This document shows positions 55,439 to 64,000 of a stretch of 64,000 nucleotides of DNA, piece after piece. The notes beneath the pieces were generated by a model. That model made no database searches and was not told the DNA's origin. It saw only the letters and a list, made by a program, of their open reading frames with translations. Within the stretch, counting starts at the first letter, position 1; each line of letters begins with the position of its first letter. The DNA is from an uncultured Chlorobiaceae bacterium (lineage in GTDB: Bacteria; Bacteroidota; Chlorobiia; Chlorobiales; Chlorobiaceae): positions 1-64,000 of the forward strand of contig CAIJGA010000013.1 in assembly GCA_903820085.1 (NCBI GenBank), read 5' to 3'. A program made the position numbers and the translations under genes.

Positions 55439-57175
55439 TCAGCGGCCTATTGCAGCCATGTTGGCGGTTTCATAATTTTTCCGGTAGGTCTGCACTCCCT
55501 GAAAAATGGTATACGCGATCTTTGCCTGCTCCTGACGATCGCGAAGCCTATGTTCCTCACCGGGATTGGAGAGGTATCCCACCTCAACAAGAGCGCTCGG
55601 CATGGAAGGTGTCCATAACACCATGAAGCCTGCCTGGCGCACTCCTCCTCTTTTATTGGCCGGATGTGGAGAGGGTGGGTTGAGAATATGCTGGGCAAGG
55701 GATGATGATTGTCGGGCAAAGGCGCTCTGAGCCATGCTGCTCATGATGAGGTACTCTTCAGTAAACCCTTTGTATGCCAGACTGGCATCAGCTTCCTTTC
55801 GGATAACCGAGTTTTCCAGCATCGCAACATCAAGCGCTGCCTTGGTTTTATGGGGGCCGAGAATATAGACTTCGGAACCGCAGGCATTGCGGTTTGGACT
55901 TGCATTGCAATGCACGCTGATAAAGAGCTTTCCACCGCTCTGGTTTGCTATTTTCCCTCGTTGATGCAGGGGAATAAAGGTATCGTCCATTCTTGTATAG
56001 ATCACTCTCACATCCGGCCACTTCTGGGAGATAAATCTTCCGAGGTCATGGACAATATTGAGAGCGACATCTTTTTCATTGGTACCGTTTCCACTTGTCG
56101 CCCCGGGATCTTTTCCTCCATGACCTGCATCAAGCACAATGGTATCAAGCTTCCACTTTTCAACATCGTGACTGAGCACCTGTGCGATCTGTCGCTCCTT
56201 TTCCCTTCTGCGAATTGCCTCCACATCAGCTTTACAATGGATATATAGCAGATAGCTGTAATTTTTTTTATCTCGCTGAAATTCGACCGAATTGATGACA
56301 AATGAGTGATTGTCGAGCGCCAGAGTAAACTGCAACCCTGACCCTGCCACCTGTTTCGGAGTGATTGCCTTGACCACGCCGCTGCCATACACTTTAGTTA
56401 AAGCGCTGATATCACAAGTTGCCTTTTCAAGCGAAAAACAGGAGTACCCTTCAGCATTGGGCTTCACCAGTGAAGCCTGAGTAGCCGCACCGGAAGCTGA
56501 AAAGATGACAATCGCTCCATTCGCACGGTTTTTAACCTCAATATCAGTAATGATTGTTCTGACTGATTCATCTGGCTTCATAGAACCATCGACAGCCGGT
56601 TGCTCTTCGTTAGGGACAACACCGATTGTTCCGGCCGATTCCCCAAAACTTTTTCTTCCAAGCAAAACACTTATCTGAGAGGTTGAGTGGTTGAACACAA
56701 CTTCCCTGCCGAGCCAAACGGTCATCAGCCTGCATGCCTGGGTAACCGGCAGCCATATCCTTGATTGCAAGAGAGACGGTGCTGACTGCAGTTGAATAAC
56801 CCTTTGATGAAGTTCTGGATCCCTTGAAAGAATACGCACAAAATTATTATCAGCCATGATCGTACAAATAGAGCCGGGCAGCCCTAAAGATTCCTCAATA
56901 ACAAGCCGATCCTGTTCCTTGCGGTAACTCAGGCGCAAAGTTCTTGCCAAGGATTCAAGATCAATCATCAACGTCCTCGGTGTTCTCAAGGCAAGCACCT
57001 TCATGGTATAGCCCTGATCGGTTCCTGTGGTCACAACAACAGGAACGGAAGTAGGTCCGTAAAATTCTACAGGAGCCGCAGGAAGGGCTTTGAAAGAGAG
57101 CGTCAGCAGGGTCGTCAGCATCAGAGCGGCGAAACAAGAACGGATACGAAGCAAAAAATGGGGCATGATAATCAA
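55439..57175 (-). CDS. N-acetylmuramoyl-L-alanine amidase, exported
   Basis: A 578-residue exported amidase_3 protein. After a signal peptide (ALMLTTLLTLSFKALPA) the first half looks like a copper-amine-oxidase-N-like/AMIN-type beta domain (VEFYGPTSVPVVV; SRIWLPVTQACRLM) that may anchor it to the envelope or septum. The catalytic zinc domain follows from about residue 335: IVLDAGHGGKDPGATSG (first His), NEKDVALN (Glu), FISVHCNASPN (second His) and VEVGYLSNPGEE (catalytic Glu). It splits the amide between muramic acid and peptide. It is divergent from topA; birA follows after 230 bases. Confidence 0.92.
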   Translation of the reverse strand: MIIMPHFLLRIRSCFAALMLTTLLTLSFKALPAAPVEFYGPTSVPVVVTTGTDQGYTMKVLALRTPRTLMIDLESLARTLRLSYRKEQDRLVIEESLGLPGSICTIMADNNFVRILSRDPELHQRVIQLQSAPSLLQSRIWLPVTQACRLMTVWLGREVVFNHSTSQISVLLGRKSFGESAGTIGVVPNEEQPAVDGSMKPDESVRTIITDIEVKNRANGAIVIFSASGAATQASLVKPNAEGYSCFSLEKATCDISALTKVYGSGVVKAITPKQVAGSGLQFTLALDNHSFVINSVEFQRDKKNYSYLLYIHCKADVEAIRRREKERQIAQVLSHDVEKWKLDTIVLDAGHGGKDPGATSGNGTNEKDVALNIVHDLGRFISQKWPDVRVIYTRMDDTFIPLHQRGKIANQSGGKLFISVHCNASPNRNACGSEVYILGPHKTKAALDVAMLENSVIRKEADASLAYKGFTEEYLIMSSMAQSAFARQSSSLAQHILNPPSPHPANKRGGVRQAGFMVLWTPSMPSALVEVGYLSNPGEEHRLRDRQEQAKIAYTIFQGVQTYRKNYETANMAAIGR

Positions 57176-57395
57176 ATACGTTATGTTTTCCCTTCCATCT
57201 TGATTATAAGAATAATAATAAAATATAACTCTTTTGCCCCTTGCTGCCGGTTTTTATAGCCGTAACTGTTGAGTTCTGGAGCAATCCTGACTGCCAGAAT
57301 CTGCAACAGGAAAATGGTAAAATTTGTTTTTTGCTCTTCAACACCTATCTTTTTCAAAATTTTACTTGTAACGCTCTTACTTCCGGGACTGATCC

Positions 57396-59792
57396 ATGGC
57401 TTCAAAACCAGCAACTCCATCCGCCAGAAACAGGACCCTGATTGTTGTTGAATCCCCCTCAAAGGCAAAAACTATCAATAAATACCTTGGTGACAAGTAT
57501 ACGGTGTTTGCCTCTGTTGGCCATATCAAGGATCTGCCAAAAAAGGAGATCGGCCTTGATTTTGATCATCATTACGAGCCGAGATATGAAATTATTCCGG
57601 GTAAGGAAAAAGTTGTCCATCAGTTAAAAAAGCTCGCAGCTGAAGCTGATGCCATTCTTATTGCGACTGACCCTGACCGCGAAGGAGAGGCCATTGCATG
57701 GCATATCTCCAAAGAAATCGGGGTAACCAGTAAACCGGTATCCCGGGTTCTTTTCAATGAAATCACCAAAAATGCAATCATTGCTGCAATTCAGGCTCCA
57801 CGGCAAATCGACGAGCGACTTGTCCGCTCTCAGCAAACCCGTCAGGGACTTGATAAAATAGTTGGTTACAAAATCAGCCCCTTTTTGTGGAATGTCGTGC
57901 TGCGAGGTCTTTCGGCCGGGAGGGTACAATCTGTCGCCCTGCGGCTGATCTGCGAACGTGAGGCTGAGATAACCCGTTTCCTGATACAGGAGTACTGGTC
58001 GATTGCGGCTGATTTCGTTACACCCGGTAAAGAGTCATTTAAAGCAAGGCTTGTCCGTTTCGAAGGTGACAAGCCCGAAATATCCAATCAGGATCATGCA
58101 GAAGCTATCGCTGCTCTCATCAAGCAAGGCGATTTTTCAGTCCGGGAGATTGCTCCCCGCATACAGCAGCGCAAGCCACCTCTGCCGTTCACAACATCGC
58201 TTCTCCAGCAGGCAGCATCAAACCAGCTCGGATTCGGATCACAAAAGACGATGCGTGTAGCGCAACAGCTCTATGAAGGAATTGATCTTGGGGCGGAGGG
58301 CACGGCAGGTTTGATCACCTATATGAGAACCGATTCAACGCGCATCGGTGCCGAAGCGATCGTCGAAGTTAGAGGCTATATCAATCAGCAGTTTGGCAAG
58401 GAGTATGTTGGTTTCGGCGGAGCGGCCAAGCCCGGCAAAAATGCTCAGGACGCTCACGAAGCAATACGGCCGACATCGATTTTCAAAAGACCGGAACAGC
58501 TGAAGCAGTACCTTTCAGCCGATCAGTTTAAATTGTATGAGTTAATATGGAAGCGCTTTCTTGCCGCCATGATGGCTCCGGCCAAAATCGAACAGACTCG
58601 GGTGGATGTTGAAGATACAGCAGGGAAATTCCTTTTTAGGGCAACTGGCAGCAGGGTTCTTTTCCCTGGCTTCATGCGTATCTTTGATGACCAGAAAGAG
58701 CTTGATTATGAGGCTCAGACCTCGACAAAAGAGGATATTGAAAAAGAGCTGACCGTCAAGCTGCCTGAACAGCTTTCAGTCAGTGACCCGCTTGCCCTTG
58801 CTGACCTTGACCAGAAACAGAGTTTTACCCGACCTCCGGCACGTTACAGCGAGGCCACCCTGGTAAAGGATCTCGACCATTTCGGCATTGGAAGGCCATC
58901 AACCTATGCATCTATTTTTTCGACACTTCAGGATCGCCGATATGTTGAGCTGGAGAAGAAAAAGATTTTGCCTACTGAACTGGGCAAAGATGTCTCACTG
59001 ATCCTCGTTGCCAATTTTCCCGATCTCTTCAATGTTGACTTTACCGCCTTCATGGAGAACGAGCTTGACAAGGTGGCAAGCGGAGATGATGAATACGAAA
59101 AAGTACTCGACAGTTTCTACAAACCGCTTGAAGCCGCACTGAGCCTCCGCAAAAGCAATCCGATAGTACCACAGAACAGCGAACCCGAGAAATGCGAGAA
59201 GTGCGGGGAAGGTAGTATGGTTGTCAAATGGACGGCCAGTGGGAAATTTTTCGGCTGTTCATGCTACCCAAAGTGCAAAAACATCAAGGCAATAAGCAGC
59301 AACAGGGCAAAGCCCGTTGATACCGCAATCATGTGCCCATCCTGCAAGGAAGGGCACATGCTTCTGCGCAACGGAAAACTGGGCCCTTTTCTTGCCTGTT
59401 CCAACTACCCGAAATGCAATACGCTGCTGAATCTCAATAAACAGCGCCACATCGAACCCATGAAAACCCCTCCGATACTGACAACCATTGTCTGTCCGAA
59501 GTGTGGCTCCCCGCTTTATCTGCGGAGCGGAAAAAGAGGGTTATGGCTTGGCTGTTCAAAATTCCCGAAATGCAGGGGACGTCTTGCGTGGGGCTCCCTT
59601 GAGGAGAGCGCTCACCGTCACTGGGAGGCAATCATGACGGATCACCAGAAAGCTCACCCCGCAATCACGCTTACAATGCTCGACGGCAGTCCGGTTCCTA
59701 TGACCACCTCAGTGGATGAGATCATCCTGAAGGCGGAGGAATCAGGATTGATTATTGCTCCTGTTGAAGAGATCGCCGAAGTTACGCCATAA
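57396..59792 (+). CDS. topA: DNA topoisomerase I
   Basis: A 798-residue type IA topoisomerase that relaxes negative supercoils. The Toprim domain starts TLIVVESPSKAKTINKYLG and has ATDPDREGEAIAWH with the acidic metal triad. The catalytic tyrosine is Tyr309 in ITYMRTDSTRIG. The C-terminal region holds three four-cysteine zinc ribbons (CEKCGEG...CSCYPKC, CPSCKEG...CSNYPKC, CPKCGSP...CSKFPKC). The last 11 bases overlap feoB, which is convergent. It has a short Ser/Pro-rich N-terminal extension. Confidence 0.97.
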   Translation: MASKPATPSARNRTLIVVESPSKAKTINKYLGDKYTVFASVGHIKDLPKKEIGLDFDHHYEPRYEIIPGKEKVVHQLKKLAAEADAILIATDPDREGEAIAWHISKEIGVTSKPVSRVLFNEITKNAIIAAIQAPRQIDERLVRSQQTRQGLDKIVGYKISPFLWNVVLRGLSAGRVQSVALRLICEREAEITRFLIQEYWSIAADFVTPGKESFKARLVRFEGDKPEISNQDHAEAIAALIKQGDFSVREIAPRIQQRKPPLPFTTSLLQQAASNQLGFGSQKTMRVAQQLYEGIDLGAEGTAGLITYMRTDSTRIGAEAIVEVRGYINQQFGKEYVGFGGAAKPGKNAQDAHEAIRPTSIFKRPEQLKQYLSADQFKLYELIWKRFLAAMMAPAKIEQTRVDVEDTAGKFLFRATGSRVLFPGFMRIFDDQKELDYEAQTSTKEDIEKELTVKLPEQLSVSDPLALADLDQKQSFTRPPARYSEATLVKDLDHFGIGRPSTYASIFSTLQDRRYVELEKKKILPTELGKDVSLILVANFPDLFNVDFTAFMENELDKVASGDDEYEKVLDSFYKPLEAALSLRKSNPIVPQNSEPEKCEKCGEGSMVVKWTASGKFFGCSCYPKCKNIKAISSNRAKPVDTAIMCPSCKEGHMLLRNGKLGPFLACSNYPKCNTLLNLNKQRHIEPMKTPPILTTIVCPKCGSPLYLRSGKRGLWLGCSKFPKCRGRLAWGSLEESAHRHWEAIMTDHQKAHPAITLTMLDGSPVPMTTSVDEIILKAEESGLIIAPVEEIAEVTP

Positions 59793-61920
59793 GCAAGGCC
59801 AGACGATAAACGACAAAAGAGAGCACCCAGGCAACCGTGAGGGAGTAGGCCGAATAGAGAAGCACCGGGCGCCAGCGCCCGACCTCTTTTTTCATAACTC
59901 CGATAGCCGCCACGCAGGGAATATAGAGCAACACAAAAACCATCAGGCTCAGCGCAGTTGCCCTGCTGAATGATGGGTCGTGACGGAGAATCGATTTCAG
60001 CTCCACTGGTGCTCCATCGCTCTGCCCGATGGAGTAGATGGTACCCAAAGTGGAAACAACAACCTCTTTGGCCGCGAGACCGGTGACAAGAGCAATACCT
60101 ATCCTCCAGTCAAAACCCAGTGGCCGGATAAGCGGCTCCAGTACTTTGCCTGCCCTTCCAGCCAAAGAGTACTCAAGCTGTTCCGACTTGATGCGCAGGT
60201 TTAACTCTTTTTGTCCGGCCTTTATTTCAACTTCGCCCATGCTGCTTGCAGCGATACGAGCGGTTTCGGCCGAAAGCTTTGCCTGAAGGGCACCATTGCG
60301 CGGGTAGTTGCTTATCGCCCAGATAATGATTACCGCGCTTAAAATAAGTGTCCCGGCTTTTTTGAGATACATCAGGGCTTTCACCTTTGCCTGAAAAAGT
60401 ACCGAGGCCAATGTTGGCCAGCGGTATGGTGGCAATTCCATGACAAAGGGCTCGGAATCGCTTTTCAGAACGGTAGATTTCAGGAGCCAGGCTGTCCAGA
60501 GACCAACCACAATGCCGAGAAGATAGATGCCGAACATGACATTGGCTGCCACATCTGGCGCAAAAAATGCAGCCGTCAGCAAGACATAGACCGGGAGTTT
60601 GGCCCCGCAACTCATGAAGGGAATAATCATGATGGTTACAAGCCTATCGGTAGGACTTTTGAGTGTCCGTGTCGCCATGATGGCAGGAATGGAACAACCA
60701 AAGCCGGTTATCATGGGGATGAATGATTTGCCATGAAGGCCAAAACGATGCATCAGCCGGTCAATCACAAAGGCTGCACGGGCCATATAGCCGGAAGCCT
60801 CAAGAAAAGAGAGTCCAATGAAGAGCAGGACAATATTGGGAAGAAAGACCAATACACCACCAACACCGGCTATAATGCCGTCAATAACAATGGAGCGAAG
60901 GGTTTCATTCGGCAGAAGAGGTCCAATAGCCGAGGCAATGAAACCGAAAAAAAGCTGAAGGCCGCTCATAATCGGTGCTCCAAGTGTAAAGGTCAACTGA
61001 AAGATAGCCCAGACCACCAGCAAAAAAATCGGCAGCCCAAGCGCCCTGTTAAGTACGACCATGTCGATATAGTCTGTCGGAGTTGCTTTTGCTCCTCCCG
61101 GTTGGCGTACGCACTCCTGCATGGCTCCTCTAATAAAGGCATGACGGTCTTCGGTAATAAGGATTTCAGGTTCTGAATCATGCAACCGTTCAGCATCACG
61201 GAGTGCATCCTGAAGGGCTCGTTCAACTTTCACCCAGACGGGATACTGCTGTACTTCATGATAAACTTCCCTGTCGTTTTCCAGAAGCTTGATAGCAAGC
61301 CATCGCGCATTGAACCCGGCGAGTTCCTGCTGACGGGCAAGAATATCCGTAATTTTTTCAACCGATGCTTCAAGTTCGGGTCGGAAAAAAAGCTTGTTTT
61401 TTCGGATTGTGATATCTTTCCGGGAGAGACGGATGATATGGTCAAGCAGCGAATCAAGTCCCGTATTTTTCTTGGCCGAAGTTGGAATAATATGACAGCC
61501 GAGCAGCTTCTGCAACTGCTTGATTTCAATAACAATACCCTTCTCCTGCACTTCGTCGATCATATTGAGGGCCACAAGGAAATCAACTTCGAGCTCCATG
61601 AGCTGTGTTGTCAACAGAAGATTCCGTTCAAGGTTTGGCCCTTCGACAACATTGACAACAACATCAGGACATTCCTTGATGAGATACTCCCGGGTTACGA
61701 TCTCTTCAGGGGAGTAAGGGGTGAGTGAATAGATCCCAGGCAGATCAACCACCCTGATATGATACCCCTTGTACTCAAGATAACCTTCATGCTTTTCAAC
61801 AGTCACCCCCGAGAAATTTCCAACTTTCTGGTGAGCTCCGGTAAGAGCATTGAACAGAGAAGATTTCCCGCAGTTAGGATTACCTGCAAGCGCTACACTG
61901 ATCTCGTTACGACCGCTCAT
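59782..61920 (-). CDS. feoB: Ferrous iron transport protein B
   Basis: A 712-residue FeoB, the GTP-dependent Fe2+ importer of the inner membrane. The G domain is at the N-terminus: AGNPNCGKSSLFN (G1), VVDLPGIYSL (G3) and ALNMIDE (G4), then the GDI-like helical domain and the polytopic core with two Gate motifs (GFGCSIPAIMATR and MSCGAKLPVYVL, each with a cysteine). It starts four bases inside the feoA end (ATGA), so the two are coupled. Its 3' end overlaps topA by 11 bases. Confidence 0.97.
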   Translation of the reverse strand: MSGRNEISVALAGNPNCGKSSLFNALTGAHQKVGNFSGVTVEKHEGYLEYKGYHIRVVDLPGIYSLTPYSPEEIVTREYLIKECPDVVVNVVEGPNLERNLLLTTQLMELEVDFLVALNMIDEVQEKGIVIEIKQLQKLLGCHIIPTSAKKNTGLDSLLDHIIRLSRKDITIRKNKLFFRPELEASVEKITDILARQQELAGFNARWLAIKLLENDREVYHEVQQYPVWVKVERALQDALRDAERLHDSEPEILITEDRHAFIRGAMQECVRQPGGAKATPTDYIDMVVLNRALGLPIFLLVVWAIFQLTFTLGAPIMSGLQLFFGFIASAIGPLLPNETLRSIVIDGIIAGVGGVLVFLPNIVLLFIGLSFLEASGYMARAAFVIDRLMHRFGLHGKSFIPMITGFGCSIPAIMATRTLKSPTDRLVTIMIIPFMSCGAKLPVYVLLTAAFFAPDVAANVMFGIYLLGIVVGLWTAWLLKSTVLKSDSEPFVMELPPYRWPTLASVLFQAKVKALMYLKKAGTLILSAVIIIWAISNYPRNGALQAKLSAETARIAASSMGEVEIKAGQKELNLRIKSEQLEYSLAGRAGKVLEPLIRPLGFDWRIGIALVTGLAAKEVVVSTLGTIYSIGQSDGAPVELKSILRHDPSFSRATALSLMVFVLLYIPCVAAIGVMKKEVGRWRPVLLYSAYSLTVAWVLSFVVYRLALLMA

Positions 61921-62174
61921 GCGTTGAAACCGGAAAGGGAAACCGCATCTCCGACCTTACATACCATAACTCCATCAGCCTCGCTTTTTCTCATAGCAAG
62001 ATAGAGCCCCTTGAAAAATATTTCAATCGGATCACCGAGCGGAGCAACCCTAAGAACCTTTAATTGGGTTCCCTTTATCAGACCCATATCCATAATCCTG
62101 CGCCGTATGACTCTCTCAGCCTTTAAAGCTGTAACTTCAGCCTTGTCGCCTACCTTTAATTCTGATAACCGCAT
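61917..62174 (-). CDS. feoA: Ferrous iron transport protein A
   Basis: An 85-residue FeoA, an SH3-fold partner of FeoB. MRLSELKVGDKAEVTALKA, RRRIMDMGLIKGTQLKVLRVAPLGDPIEI and YLAMRKSEADGV are typical. An AGGAGG ribosome site lies nine bases before the ATG. GGATAATG in the leader resembles part of an iron-box, but no full palindrome is present, so iron control by Fur is not shown by sequence. Confidence 0.95.
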   Translation of the reverse strand: MRLSELKVGDKAEVTALKAERVIRRRIMDMGLIKGTQLKVLRVAPLGDPIEIFFKGLYLAMRKSEADGVMVCKVGDAVSLSGFNA

Positions 62175-62302
62175 ACTATAACCTCCTGCAATAACGATAA
62201 AACAACAAACAAGACAAACATTATCCTATATAACACCAGCAAACAAGAAAAAATTTCAACAATTTTTTAGGCACAGAATCGAACAATACCCTGGAAAAAG
62301 AG

Positions 62303-62683
62303 CTATCCGTGCACTGTAGGTGCACCAGGAAAGGGAGGCCAACCCATCTGGGTACCCCCGATCAGGTGACCATGGATGTGAAAAACGCTTTGAAGGGCAT
62401 CCTTGCCCGTATTAAAAACCAGCCTGTACCCCGATTCCCTTATACCGATGCTTTCTGCAACGATTCCCGCAGCAAGAAGCATATGGCTGGCTATCGCTTC
62501 ATCTTCCGGAGCAAGATCGTTGAGTGAAGCGATATGTTTGACTGGAATGATGAGGACATGCTGTGGTGCGATGGGTGTGATGTCCCTGAATGCAACGACA
62601 TGATCATTACGATAAACAACCTTTGCGGGGATCTCTCCGCGCACAATGCGGCAAAATAGACAATCAGGTTCCTGGTGTATCAT
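62303..62683 (-). CDS. HIT-family nucleotide hydrolase
   Basis: A 126-residue histidine-triad protein of the HINT/PKCI type. A zinc-binding-like DCLFCRIVRGEIPAKVVY starts it, the substrate part is HVLIIPVKHIASLNDL, and the triad is HIHGHLIGG near the C-terminus. Such proteins hydrolyse nucleoside phosphoramidates such as AMP-lysine; the natural substrate is unknown. The start is within 34 bases of the upstream lipoprotein's stop, so a shared transcript is likely. Confidence 0.93.
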   Translation of the reverse strand: MIHQEPDCLFCRIVRGEIPAKVVYRNDHVVAFRDITPIAPQHVLIIPVKHIASLNDLAPEDEAIASHMLLAAGIVAESIGIRESGYRLVFNTGKDALQSVFHIHGHLIGGTQMGWPPFPGAPTVHG

Positions 62684-62716
62684 TAGGGTTTATTTCCTTG
62701 GCTCTTTTTGCAGTTC

Positions 62717-63232
62717 TCAAAGCTCTTTAACAACAGAGAGCGAGGCGGTGCCCTTGCCGGTCATGAGTACCACTTTAAGCTTTTCCTTTTCACCGGACAC
62801 CATTCCACCCTCACTTTCTCCGGAAGTCACAATGGTTGAAATATTTTTGAAACCATTGTTTTTAAGCTGCATCTCGAAATTCTTTACAATGTTTCCGGTA
62901 ACGTTCTCGCACATAACGTTCCAGCTCTTCCCTTCAGGCGTATCTGCACGGGTAACGGCCTTTATCTGGCCCCCGGAAAACTTCGGCACGTCAGCAGGCA
63001 TGTCTGCCGGCCAGACTCCCGTATCGCCCTGAATTTCTATTTTCTGCCCTTCAGACTGGATCGTTATATTTTGGCCGCCGGAATTGATATCAACCTTCTT
63101 GCCCGTCGACTGCTCAATCGCTTTTTCCACAAGCACATCTCCAATCTTTTTCTGACAGGAGGTAATAGTGCCGCTTATTGCCAAGGCCGCCAGAATAATA
63201 ACGGCAGAACGAACTCTTGAAAGTATCAGCAT
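62717..63232 (-). CDS. Predicted lipoprotein of unknown function
   Basis: A 171-residue exported protein I cannot name. It has a signal with a cysteine at the cleavage position (SGTITSCQKK, a loose lipobox), then short repeated strands such as NITIQSEGQKIEIQGDTG, and a compact C-terminal domain rich in Lys/Asn/Gly. Relatives of this look are found in several bacteria as small envelope proteins. The HIT gene follows after 33 bases. No enzyme motif is seen. Confidence 0.72.
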   Translation of the reverse strand: MLILSRVRSAVIILAALAISGTITSCQKKIGDVLVEKAIEQSTGKKVDINSGGQNITIQSEGQKIEIQGDTGVWPADMPADVPKFSGGQIKAVTRADTPEGKSWNVMCENVTGNIVKNFEMQLKNNGFKNISTIVTSGESEGGMVSGEKEKLKVVLMTGKGTASLSVVKEL

Positions 63233-63371
63233 GTCATATCATTTTTATGTCATGAAAACATTTAAAACGAAAACTACACTGCAACAATGTACGCAAAAGC
63301 GTGAAATATAGAAGTATTTGCCGGCTTCATTCAGGGTTAGAAGCTGAACATCTCGTGCATGGATAGCGCGG

Positions 63372-64000
63372 TCACGTTGAGGCAGGAGAATCAACAACAT
63401 GCACATCTGTCAGCTTGGGAACTGCTGACAACCTCGAAGCAAGCACCTTATCAATCCTCTGACCGTCCAGATCAACAATCTCAAGACTCCACTCTTCCCA
63501 GGTCATAATGTCACCAGTTTGCGGCATACGCCCAAGCAACCACATCATCAAACCGCTTAGCGTATGATAGAGCCCTTTATCCTCATCCGGCACACCTTTC
63601 AGCTCAAGAGTGTCTTTAAGCTCAGGAACAGGAATAAGTCCATCGAGGAGCCAGGAACCATCATGACGCTGCACGGCCCAGGAGTCCTCACTATTGCGGG
63701 GAACAAATTCTCCGGTAACCGCCTCAAGCATATCCTGAAGGGTAACCAGTCCCTGAATTTCACCGTACTCGTCAACAACAAAGACCATCTGGGTACCTGA
63801 GGTCCTGAAATGGTCCAGCAGCTCCATCCCGGTAAGTGTTTCAGGAACATAGACGCACGGCTGCAATTGGGAGGTAAACTCCGTGAGACCGCCTTTCAGT
63901 GTTTTCGACAAAAGCTGTTTGGCATTCACCACACCAAGCAGAGATTGAAGACCACCGTTGCAGACAGGAAAACGTGAGTGCTCCGACTCTGTCACCCTGC
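63372..64000 (-). CDS. CBS/CorC-type protein (HlyC/CorC family), partial
   Basis: The C-terminal part of a CNNM/HlyC/CorC protein; the N-terminus, with its membrane domain, lies beyond the window. The visible portion starts in the first CBS domain (VTESEHSRFPVCNGG), continues through the second (VFVVDEYGEIQGLVTLQDMLEAVTGEF) and ends in the CorC_HlyC small domain (GLMMWLLGRMPQTGDIMTWEEWSLEIVDLDGQRIDKVL). These proteins are metal-ion, mostly Mg2+/Co2+, transporters or regulators. The frame has no stop up to the edge, so 64000 is not a true start. Confidence 0.85.
   Translation of the reverse strand, partial: RVTESEHSRFPVCNGGLQSLLGVVNAKQLLSKTLKGGLTEFTSQLQPCVYVPETLTGMELLDHFRTSGTQMVFVVDEYGEIQGLVTLQDMLEAVTGEFVPRNSEDSWAVQRHDGSWLLDGLIPVPELKDTLELKGVPDEDKGLYHTLSGLMMWLLGRMPQTGDIMTWEEWSLEIVDLDGQRIDKVLASRLSAVPKLTDVHVVDSPAST

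Noticed and set aside
62175-62260. Fur box before feoA
   Set aside because: Only a GGATAATG half-like match is present; no 19-base palindrome can be built around it.
1-64000. Mobile elements, CRISPR arrays, tRNA and rRNA genes
   Set aside because: I searched by eye for transposase motifs, regular short repeats and tRNA-like T-loop sequences and found none I can support.

Overview
The window reads as chromosomal DNA of a green sulfur bacterium (Chlorobium/Pelodictyon-type Chlorobiota). This rests on protein style and gene neighbourhoods recognised from memory, together with the GlgE-type glucan pathway and the gene order around bio, kds and glg; no marker such as a chlorosome gene lies inside the window, so species cannot be named. 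I see no rRNA, tRNA, CRISPR array, insertion sequence or prophage. Coding density is high, many genes overlap by ATGA or TGATG, and only two gene-free stretches exceed 300 bases (1-350 and 8550-9339).

Left region (1-12.3 kb): a pterin carbinolamine dehydratase, then a minus-strand cluster tlpA-like > DUF4266 lipoprotein > DUF3570 barrel > second barrel > apbE-like > dsbD. Next come a minus-strand monoheme cytochrome-porin fusion resembling Cyc2 and, divergently, the System II cytochrome c maturation genes resB and ccsA. Together these form an envelope redox island: DsbD moves electrons across the membrane, the TlpA-like thioredoxin can pass them on, ResB/CcsA attach haem, and the two barrels and cytochrome-porin sit in the outer membrane. 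The ApbE/DUF4266/DUF3570/TlpA set is the best candidate here for an uncharacterised system.

Middle region (12.3-35 kb): mnmE with a decayed XRE-regulator tail after it, mazG, an esterase-treS/maltokinase-glgE cluster for alpha-glucan synthesis, prfB with its programmed +1 frameshift, a metallophosphoesterase, a catalytically divergent WecB-like protein, an OstA/LptC-like protein, fmdB, recO, hemL, a DUF190/FluC pair with a small membrane protein, a SOUL lipoprotein, ruvX, pyrE, tyrA, nadK, an unrecognised 497-residue protein, and kdsA with a KdsC-like phosphatase that has lost catalytic residues.

Right region (35-64 kb): a stand-alone C-terminal half of ClpB, a NagZ-like glycosidase with a SixA-like phosphatase, gpsA-plsY, purM, lysC, an NlpC/P60 lipoprotein, prmA-ppx, a THUMP-like methyltransferase, fadD, a complete birA-bioBFGCDA operon preceded by a clear BirA operator overlapping a promoter, a cell-wall amidase, topA, feoAB, a HIT protein, a small lipoprotein and the end of a CorC/HlyC-type CBS protein that runs off the window.
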